Assembly: GCA_030617525.1 (NCBI GenBank)
Contig: JAUWVG010000028.1
Location: forward strand, 1 to 11,466
Direction: 5' to 3'
Origin: Candidatus Aminicenantota bacterium
GTDB taxonomy: Bacteria; Acidobacteriota; Aminicenantia; Aminicenantales; Aminicenantaceae
Length of the DNA stretch: 11,466 nt
Shown here: positions 7,374 to 11,466 of the stretch, piece by piece
How positions within the stretch are numbered: position 1 is the stretch's first letter
Layout of the letters: each line of letters starts with the position of its first letter
Made by a program: the position numbers and the translations under genes
Notes under the pieces: generated by a model
What the model was told of the DNA's origin: nothing
The model's database searches: none
Seen by the model: the letters and a program-made list of their open reading frames with translations, nothing else

Positions 7374-7428
7374 TCTCAAAGAGAATAAAGCAGTTCCATT
7401 CCCGTGATTCTTCTAGAGTTCTGGGAAG

Positions 7429-7572
7429 ATGATGGAGAAATTACTGAAGAAAAAATCTGAAGAGGATGGAAAAAGCGACATCCGAGGATTTAGCCTTACC
7501 GAGTTGCTCATCGAGGGAAGCCGACTGTGTCGGCCACTGAGTATGTCTGAGTACGGGAAGAATTCAAAATAG
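7429..7572 (+). pseudogene. Truncated type IV prepilin / pseudopilin 5' end
   Basis: A 47-codon frame (ATG 7429 or 7432; GGGA just upstream) encodes a charged leader of about 19 residues, then D17-I-R-G20-F21-S-L-T-E25-L-L-I-E29. This is the prepilin peptidase (class III) signal: cleavage between G20 and F21, with E25 as the conserved Glu5 of the mature pilin. In real pilins a hydrophobic helix of 15-20 residues follows. Here the sequence turns into GSRLCRPLSMSEYGKNSK and stops at TAG 7570-7572. The gene therefore seems cut within the N-terminal helix, exactly where a small hairpin and a direct repeat begin. No pilin-like body is found in any frame downstream before 7832. It is probably non-functional, though a tiny exported peptide cannot be excluded. 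Confidence 0.6.
7520..7553 (+). repeat. Hairpin and direct repeat at the pilin break
   Basis: GCCGAC (7520-7525) and GTCGGC (7529-7534) form a perfect 6-bp stem with loop TGT. The directly repeated heptamer CTGAGTA (7537-7543 and 7547-7553), separated by TGT, follows. A GAGG lies four bases before the stem (7513-7516). The arrangement sits at the point where pilin similarity ends, so it may be scar sequence of a deletion or insertion. Confidence 0.4.
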
Positions 7573-7676
7573 TGGTACGCGTCTTCTTGGAAATTCTATA
7601 TTTAGTGAGCAAGTTTTACGCACGGAGTTACGGAAGTGCCGAGAGGAACAATGAGGGAATGGCGTTAAAAATCCGA
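7573..7676. other. Gene-free stretch after the pilin stub
   Basis: No start with a ribosome binding site leads to a recognisable protein here. In one plus-strand frame (7551 to about 7709) there is no stop for some 50 codons, but the translation matches nothing I know and begins at a stop codon. It may be degraded former coding sequence. Confidence 0.3.
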
Positions 7677-7707
7677 GTGGAGCGCTTCCACCTTTTCAGA
7701 TTTTTTC
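7677..7707 (+). terminator. Rho-independent terminator-like hairpin 1
   Basis: GTGGAG (7677-7682) pairs with TTCCAC (7686-7691), five Watson-Crick pairs plus one G-T, with loop CGC. CTTTT (7692-7696) and, after a short gap, a run of six T (7701-7706) follow. Orientation is plus strand, so it would end transcripts coming from the pilin remnant side and isolate the methyltransferase gene. Confidence 0.45.
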
Positions 7708-7711
7708 TTAC

Positions 7712-7732
7712 GTGATTTCTTATCACTTTTTT
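7712..7732 (+). terminator. Rho-independent terminator-like hairpin 2
   Basis: GTGAT (7712-7716) and ATCAC (7722-7726) form a 5-bp stem with loop TTCTT, directly followed by TTTTTT (7727-7732). The stem is weak but the T-tract placement is ideal. It lies just after hairpin 1 in the same direction. Confidence 0.45.
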
Positions 7733-7781
7733 GAACTCGTTCTTAAAATCGCGGAAATGGAAATGCGTACTTAAGAGAATT

Positions 7782-7823
7782 TTTTGTGTTTTGGTTTCTT
7801 TGTCTATGATAAAATTTAGAGAG
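7782..7823 (+). promoter_or_regulatory. Possible promoter and ribosome binding site of the methyltransferase gene
   Basis: TATGAT (7805-7810) is a good -10. The region 17 bases before it is T-rich (TTTTGT, 7782-7787) but only a poor -35. AGAGAG (7818-7823) sits 8 bases before ATG 7832. If this -10 were used, the start point would fall close to the Shine-Dalgarno, so the call is weak. Confidence 0.25.
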
Positions 7824-7831
7824 AAAAGAAT

Positions 7832-9241
7832 ATGAGAGTTTCGCTTCTGAATTTCCTGTGCTGTCCAACCTGCCGGGCTGAACTTGCCTGTATTGAGCAC
7901 AGTTCCACCGTTGAAATACAACAGGGGATTCTTGTGTGTGGAGGTTGCGGGCGTTGGTACCCGGTTTTGGATTTTATCCCTGAACTGCTGCCGGATAATC
8001 TCCGCGATTGGGATCGGGAGATAGCCTTTTTGGAGGCATTTTCAGGTCAAATACCGGACGAAAAAATGAAGGGATTATTGGAGAAGAGCCGACAGCTTCA
8101 AAAAACATCCGTGCCTACCCCATCTGAGGGTCGGTTTTACAAAAAAGCAGAGATGTCGATTGAAGAAAGAGTCGAAGATCCGGATTTCTTTGGCCCCGGC
8201 CTGTATTCCCCTTTTAACAGGTACCGTCCCGAATACACGGTTGAGTTGATCCGGAGATTTTCTCTCCTTATGCCGTTAATGGGATTGAAGCGCAAGGATG
8301 TCGTCCTGGATGTTGGATCTGGATATTCGTGGACAACCGAATGGCTGCTTAAGGCGGGTTATGAATCGATTGGTGTCGATATCTGTCGAACGTATCTGGA
8401 AAAGGGAAAAAAAAGGATGGGAGACTCCTGCCCTCACTTAGTTATTGCGGATGTCGAAAATCTTCCCATCAAGGACAGCGTCCTAAACGGCATCCTCTGC
8501 TTTGATGCCTTCCATCACATTTATGACAGGAAAAAGGCTTTTTCTTTGTTTTTCCGGACTTTAAGAAAAGGCTGCTCTGTCATCTTGGCAGAACCGGGAA
8601 AAGATCACGAGAGCCTCGAAGAATCCATCGATGTAATGGAGAAATACGGTATTCTTGAAAAAGGAATGGAGCTGAGTGATATTCGCTCTTATATCCAGGA
8701 CGAAGACTTTTTGCCCCCTGAACAGCATTATGTCCTTAAGCTGAAAAAGGAAGAGCTGAAAAGTTATCTGGATCACAGCTTTGCCCGGACCCATTCCTAT
8801 GTTGACTGCCTCATTTTTTCCGTAACAAAATCAGGTGAGAGAGACTATTTTTCCACATCTCCAAACCTCTGTTGTGCAGAAATCACTCCCGACTTTCCAC
8901 CACCCGTAATCCTGGATGGCCGCAAGGAAAATGTTCTCTCCTTTCAGGTCACAAATACAGGCGATACCATATGGAAACACAAGACGCCCGAAAAGAATGG
9001 GGAGGTTAGGCTGGGAGGATTTTTGTCAGATAAAGATGACGTGAAGCTGGTGGACATCCCTAAGGCAAACTTAGAAAAGGATGTTTATCCAAGGGAGACC
9101 ATCAAACTCGATCTGGTTTTACCCGAAGCTCAGGAGCCGGGGAGTTATTTTCTCCAAGTGGATCTCGAAAATGAGGGATTTGGCTGGTTTCACACCCGGG
9201 GCGGGAAAAAATTCCGCTTCAATATTATTTTCCAGCATTGA
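7832..9241 (+). CDS. SAM-dependent methyltransferase with Trm112-like zinc ribbon and C-terminal NBR1-like Ig domain
   Basis: 469 residues in three parts. Residues 1-55 are a Trm112-like ribbon with C11-P-T-C14 and C36-G-G-C39, then the typical YPVLDFIPELLP end. Residues ~125-270 are a class I methyltransferase: VVLDVGSGYS (motif I, D160-S166), acidic D183 of GVDI, then ADVENLPIKDSVLNGI, FDAFHHIYD and a LRKGCSVILAEPG strand. Residues ~365-469 are a beta-sandwich with TNTGDTIW, VRLGGFLSD, VYPRETIKLDLVLP, PGSYFLQVDL and GFGWFHTRGG. This is the pattern of the Ig-like domain named after NBR1, which in bacteria is often appended to glycan-cluster enzymes. The protein lacks a signal peptide and acts in the cytoplasm, probably methylating a sugar or lipid-linked glycan; the substrate is unknown. 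G+C is clearly higher than in the 1800-6116 genes, so it appears to have a different origin. Confidence 0.87.
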   Translation: MRVSLLNFLCCPTCRAELACIEHSSTVEIQQGILVCGGCGRWYPVLDFIPELLPDNLRDWDREIAFLEAFSGQIPDEKMKGLLEKSRQLQKTSVPTPSEGRFYKKAEMSIEERVEDPDFFGPGLYSPFNRYRPEYTVELIRRFSLLMPLMGLKRKDVVLDVGSGYSWTTEWLLKAGYESIGVDICRTYLEKGKKRMGDSCPHLVIADVENLPIKDSVLNGILCFDAFHHIYDRKKAFSLFFRTLRKGCSVILAEPGKDHESLEESIDVMEKYGILEKGMELSDIRSYIQDEDFLPPEQHYVLKLKKEELKSYLDHSFARTHSYVDCLIFSVTKSGERDYFSTSPNLCCAEITPDFPPPVILDGRKENVLSFQVTNTGDTIWKHKTPEKNGEVRLGGFLSDKDDVKLVDIPKANLEKDVYPRETIKLDLVLPEAQEPGSYFLQVDLENEGFGWFHTRGGKKFRFNIIFQH

Positions 9242-9275
9242 AACTCTTTTTACAGAATTGCCTTCTTAATCTGGA

Positions 9276-9380
9276 TTATTCACGGGCCGAGGTTGCTGCA
9301 GATGCGAGGTAGCGGCCCATGAAGCTGTGGTTGTCCACCGCGAACCGGCCGGCATCCTCAAACCGTCCTTGACATCTTTT
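9276..9380 (-). pseudogene. GC-rich fragment, 3' end of an unidentified gene
   Basis: This stretch is far richer in G+C than its surroundings (39 of 60 bases at 9301-9360). On the minus strand it has one frame of 34 codons ending at TAA 9278-9276, with a coherent-looking C-terminus (RFEDAGRFAVDNHSFMGRYL, then an Ala/Ser-rich tail) but no start; a stop at 9383-9381 closes it upstream. It looks like the tail of a gene left by a rearrangement. I do not recognise the family. The frame could also be chance. Confidence 0.3.
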
Positions 9381-9397
9381 TTACCCTGACTTATATT
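9369..9397 (+). promoter_or_regulatory. Near-consensus sigma-70 promoter of the antitoxin-like gene
   Basis: TTGACA (9369-9374), a 17-base spacer, then TATATT (9392-9397): 11 of 12 consensus bases with ideal spacing. The predicted start near 9404 gives a leader of about 100 bases before the TTG start at 9505. It is the strongest promoter seen in the window. Confidence 0.7.
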
Positions 9398-9420
9398 TCC
9401 CAACGATGATCAATGGGAAA
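9396..9420 (+). promoter_or_regulatory. Operator-like inverted repeat over the -10 and start point
   Basis: TTTCCCA (9396-9402) and TGGGAAA (9414-9420) are perfect 7-base inverted repeats with an 11-base spacer. They overlap the end of the -10 box and the predicted transcription start. AbiEi-type antitoxins are known to repress their own promoter through inverted repeats, so this is a natural candidate site for the product of the following gene. Confidence 0.45.
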
Positions 9421-9504
9421 ATTGAGATAAAGGTGTTCACTTAGCCAGCAAAGCAGAAAAGGAAATTATCAACTGTTTTTTGATTGCTGGAAAAGAGGTG
9501 TGAT

Positions 9505-10248
9505 TTGAATAAAAAATCATTAGTCAGAGAATATATAAAGAAGCATAGGTATTTTTCTTTATCGCAGATTGCACGGGAAACGAGTCTAGGCAGAAAAATA
9601 CTGTGGGACTATTTATCTCAATTGAAGGCGGAGAAGGTTGTTTTTGATGCTGGATACGGTTGTTACAGTTCGATGGTGAAAGTATTTACATTACCAACGA
9701 TAGAGCGTGCTCAAGATATTGCGCAGTTTGTTAAGAAGGGATTCCCTCTAGTTACTGATTTTGTTGTTTGGGATACCAAGATGTTGCAATCTTTTTACCT
9801 CCACACACAGACACATCATATTACTTTTGTTGAGGTTGATAAGGACGTTCTTCCTTCTGTTTATAACAAGTTATATCTTAAATTTCAGAATGTTTTAAAG
9901 GAGCGCAGATCTAAAGTATTTTTTGAGTCGTTTGATGTGGCACGTAATCCGGTTGTTGTGAGGGGGCTGGTTTCCAGATCTCCACGGGTCGGTCATGTTC
10001 CGGCCTTAGAGAAAATCTTGATCGATATGTTTATGGATTTAGACAAGTATAATTACATTGGGCGATCGGATTATTTGGAAATATGGCGGGAGTTGATTCA
10101 AGAATACAGGATGGATATTCGTCTTGTTCATGGCTATAGTAAGCGTAGGAAGTGCTTGGAAGGCATATTTTCACAACTTGTTGAAATCAAAGAGAGTTAC
10201 GGTATAGAGGTTTGCCAACTACTTCGAGAAGTTGGCAAACCTCGATGA
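9505..10248 (+). CDS. DUF6577 / AbiEi-like antitoxin-type winged-helix protein
   Basis: 247 residues from TTG 9505; AGAGGTG at 9494-9500 is ideally placed. A TTG at 9484 would add seven residues but lacks a ribosome binding site. The N-terminal ~50 residues read as a winged helix (FSLSQIARETSLGRKILWDYLSQLK, then a VVFDAGYGCY wing). The rest matches, from memory, the DUF6577 family found beside AbiEii-type nucleotidyltransferases: DFVVWDTKMLQSF, HITFVEVDKD, VFFESF, VRGLVSRSP, PALEKILIDMFMD and HGYSKRRK. Such proteins act as DNA-binding autorepressors and type IV-like antitoxins. No AbiEii toxin gene follows; only a 17-codon stub separates it from the convergent epimerase. The last 13 codons carry a perfect 14-bp palindrome. 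Family assignment is fairly sure; the antitoxin role is inferred. Confidence 0.75.
   Translation: MNKKSLVREYIKKHRYFSLSQIARETSLGRKILWDYLSQLKAEKVVFDAGYGCYSSMVKVFTLPTIERAQDIAQFVKKGFPLVTDFVVWDTKMLQSFYLHTQTHHITFVEVDKDVLPSVYNKLYLKFQNVLKERRSKVFFESFDVARNPVVVRGLVSRSPRVGHVPALEKILIDMFMDLDKYNYIGRSDYLEIWRELIQEYRMDIRLVHGYSKRRKCLEGIFSQLVEIKESYGIEVCQLLREVGKPR
10207..10243 (+). repeat. Perfect 14-bp hairpin at the 3' end of the DUF6577 gene
   Basis: GAGGTTTGCCAACT (10207-10220) and AGTTGGCAAACCTC (10230-10243) are perfect inverted repeats with a 9-base loop containing TTCG, ending three bases before TGA 10246-10248. No T-tract follows on either strand, so it is not a canonical terminator. It could protect the mRNA 3' end, bind a protein, or be an inserted palindromic element that supplied the C-terminus. 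Confidence 0.7.
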
Positions 10249-10263
10249 TTACCAGAGGATGAG

Positions 10264-10317
10264 ATGTTCAATAAGAACCAAACAGAAGACCTTCGAAAAG
10301 AGCTGAAAATGCAGTAA
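10264..10317 (+). pseudogene. 17-codon stub downstream of the DUF6577 gene
   Basis: ATG 10264 is preceded by AGAGG (10254-10258) at a 5-base spacing. It opens the frame MFNKNQTEDLRKELKMQ, then TAA 10315-10317. It sits exactly where the toxin gene of an AbiE-like pair would start, 15 bases after the antitoxin-like stop. It may be the remaining 5' end of a lost partner, or a chance short frame. Confidence 0.25.
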
Positions 10318-10367
10318 CGACTATGGGTTTATTGAATGTTTACGTTTTTATAAATAATTCAGGTTGG

Positions 10368-11375
10368 TTACATCAACTTTTCTTTCCACGTTTTGGGCGT
10401 CTTATCGTTGATGATTTCTAAATCGAGATAATAGTCAAACGGCTTGGGCCCTCTGCTCTTAATCCATTCGACCATTTCTGACAATCCTTTTTTCAAGGAG
10501 TATGTGGTCTCGTAGCCGAGAAGACGGCGGGCTTTTTCCGAAGAGCAGTTGGCTTCTTTAACTTCCTGGGGTCTTTCCGGAAAGTAGATGGGATCCAGGT
10601 CAAAATCCAGAAGCCCGGCGGTGGTTTGAGCCAGCTCGTTGATGGTGATGAATTCGTCGTCCGGTCCGATGTTGATCACTTCCTTATGGACATTCTCCTT
10701 GACAATCAGCTGCTTGAGCGGATTGATGCAGTCCTGGATGAAGGAAAAACACCGTTTCTGCTCACCATCACCATAGATGATCGGCTGCTTGCCTTGAAGC
10801 ATCCGGTTGATAAAGATAGCGGCGACATTTCTATAAGGGTCATCGTATTTTTGACGGGGACCGATGATGTTGTGGGGGACGGCGATGACATATTCATAAC
10901 CGAAGACATCCGAAAGTAATCCGATTAAATCCTCAGAAGCCACTTTGGAGAGGGCGTAGGGATCAAAAGGTTTGGGAGGCATGTCTTCGGTAAAGGGTGT
11001 TTGATTGATACCGTACCGGGCCATAGAAGACAAAAAAATGAATCTTTTGCCTTTGTTTTGGATGAAGGCGGAGAGAACGGTTGATGTGGCCTGATAGATG
11101 GAGTTGTTAATAACACTTGGGGAAAAAACGCTCAATCCCTCATGGGGGTAGGCGGCCGCATGATAGAGGACATCGATGTCCCTGGTGATGTCCTGCATGC
11201 TTTTGAGGTCGGTGCAGTCTGCTTCGTAAAATTCCACACCTTCAGGCACATTGTCCTTATAGCCGCCTATAAGATTGTCGCATCCCAAAACGTCATGACC
11301 CAGCTCGAGCATCGCATCGGCCAGATGACTGCCTAGAAATCCTGCCGCACCGGTAATAAAAACTCTCAAACTCAT
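10368..11375 (-). CDS. NAD-dependent nucleotide-sugar epimerase/dehydratase (extended SDR)
   Basis: 335 residues with a Rossmann NAD-binding motif G9-A-A-G12-F-L-G15, acidic D33 after beta-2, and D52-to-D55 region EADCTD. The catalytic set is S116/S117, Y140-x3-K144 (PYALSK) and the upstream YHAAAYP segment. The substrate-side motifs PHNIIGPRQKYDDPYRNV (167-184), YGDGEQKRCFSFIQD (201-215) and NIGPD are those of UDP-hexose 4-epimerase-like enzymes (WbpP/GalE type). The last ~25 residues (KPFDYYLDLEI...TPKTW) are a small extension. It would make a UDP-sugar for the glycan assembled by the neighbouring transferases; the exact sugar cannot be read off. Start ATG 11375 has AGGGAG (11388-11383) 7 bases upstream. 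It converges on the DUF6577 gene and has the higher G+C typical of the flanks. A decarboxylase or reductase relative is less likely. Confidence 0.9.
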   Translation of the reverse strand: MSLRVFITGAAGFLGSHLADAMLELGHDVLGCDNLIGGYKDNVPEGVEFYEADCTDLKSMQDITRDIDVLYHAAAYPHEGLSVFSPSVINNSIYQATSTVLSAFIQNKGKRFIFLSSMARYGINQTPFTEDMPPKPFDPYALSKVASEDLIGLLSDVFGYEYVIAVPHNIIGPRQKYDDPYRNVAAIFINRMLQGKQPIIYGDGEQKRCFSFIQDCINPLKQLIVKENVHKEVINIGPDDEFITINELAQTTAGLLDFDLDPIYFPERPQEVKEANCSSEKARRLLGYETTYSLKKGLSEMVEWIKSRGPKPFDYYLDLEIINDKTPKTWKEKLM

Positions 11376-11466
11376 ATCATGGCTCCCTATCTGATCTACT
11401 TACTACTTACTACTCTTTCTTCCTAATCCGTATCCCTTACCCCATAATCCTCTCTTCTAATCCTTA
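11376..11466 (-). promoter_or_regulatory. Purine-rich leader of the epimerase gene
   Basis: Read on the minus strand, this leader is almost all purine plus T, with GGATTA occurring three times (GGATTAG, GGATTAT, GGATTAG), then the AGGGAG Shine-Dalgarno. I see no convincing -35/-10 pair; the promoter or an upstream co-transcribed gene probably lies beyond the right edge. Confidence 0.3.
11396..11414. repeat. Heptanucleotide tandem repeat (CTACTTA, 2.7 copies)
   Basis: CTACTTA at 11396-11402 and 11403-11409, plus CTACT at 11410-11414, form a perfect 7-base tandem repeat (TAAGTAG on the minus strand) 21 bases upstream of the epimerase start. It resembles the short tandem heptamer repeats scattered between genes in some bacteria. 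Confidence 0.6.

Noticed and set aside
7628..7921. 97-codon minus-strand frame across the gap and the methyltransferase start
   Set aside because: Overlaps the cysteine-containing zinc ribbon codons of the 7832 gene, has no ribosome binding site and includes the antisense of both terminator-like hairpins; not supported as a gene.
10626..10919. 97-codon plus-strand frame
   Set aside because: Antisense to the well-supported epimerase, which has all SDR motifs on the other strand.
1..11466. CRISPR array, tRNA, rRNA or complete insertion sequence
   Set aside because: No regularly spaced repeats, no cloverleaf or rRNA-like conserved stretches and no transposase frame were seen; the only mobile-element hints are short palindromes.

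Overview
The window looks like an accessory cell-surface glycan region from a bacterium I cannot place. I recognise no phylogenetic marker. A prepilin-type signal sequence, Shine-Dalgarno-led starts and near-consensus sigma-70-type promoters support Bacteria. An uncultured or metagenomic origin is possible but only a guess. Base composition is patchy. Hand counts give G+C of 28/60 at 8221-8280 (methyltransferase) and 28/60 at 10861-10920 (epimerase), but 14/60 at 2401-2460 and 13/60 at 4141-4200 (the two membrane glycosyltransferases). The 1800-6116 block therefore looks acquired.

Layout. Positions 1-1765 (minus) are the N-terminal 588 codons of a large secreted TIM-barrel-like, possibly glycoside-hydrolase-like protein that runs off the left edge. 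Upstream of it on the same strand (1800-3592, probably starting near 3650) is a PMT/ArnT-like GT-C glycosyltransferase split by a -1 frameshift, ending in a carbohydrate-binding-module-like beta-sandwich. Divergent from it, 3852-6116 (plus) encodes a second, intact GT-C enzyme of the AftB-like type, also with a C-terminal beta-sandwich. Convergent to that, 6195-7319 (minus) encodes a GT-A family 2 glycosyltransferase with an N-terminal coiled coil. It lacks the usual DxD motif and the second GT domain that relatives often carry.

Positions 7320-7831 are a 512-base gap holding a promoter, a broken type IV prepilin 5' end (7429-7572), a hairpin and direct repeat at the break, and two plus-strand terminator-like hairpins. 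Positions 7832-9241 (plus) encode a three-part methyltransferase: Trm112-like zinc ribbon, SAM methyltransferase, and NBR1-like Ig domain. Positions 9242-9504 hold a GC-rich gene fragment and a near-consensus promoter overlapped by an operator-like inverted repeat. That promoter drives a DUF6577/AbiEi-like antitoxin-type gene (9505-10248). No AbiEii toxin follows it; there is only a 17-codon stub and the convergent NAD-dependent sugar epimerase (10368-11375, minus), whose leader carries a heptamer tandem repeat.

Taken together, the epimerase would supply an activated sugar, the GT2 enzyme would act on the cytoplasmic side, the two GT-C enzymes would transfer lipid-linked sugars outside the membrane, the methyltransferase would modify the glycan or a carrier, and the secreted protein would bind or trim glycan. 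Several genes are visibly decayed (frameshift, lost start, truncated pilin, orphan antitoxin), as expected of a fast-evolving surface-polysaccharide island.
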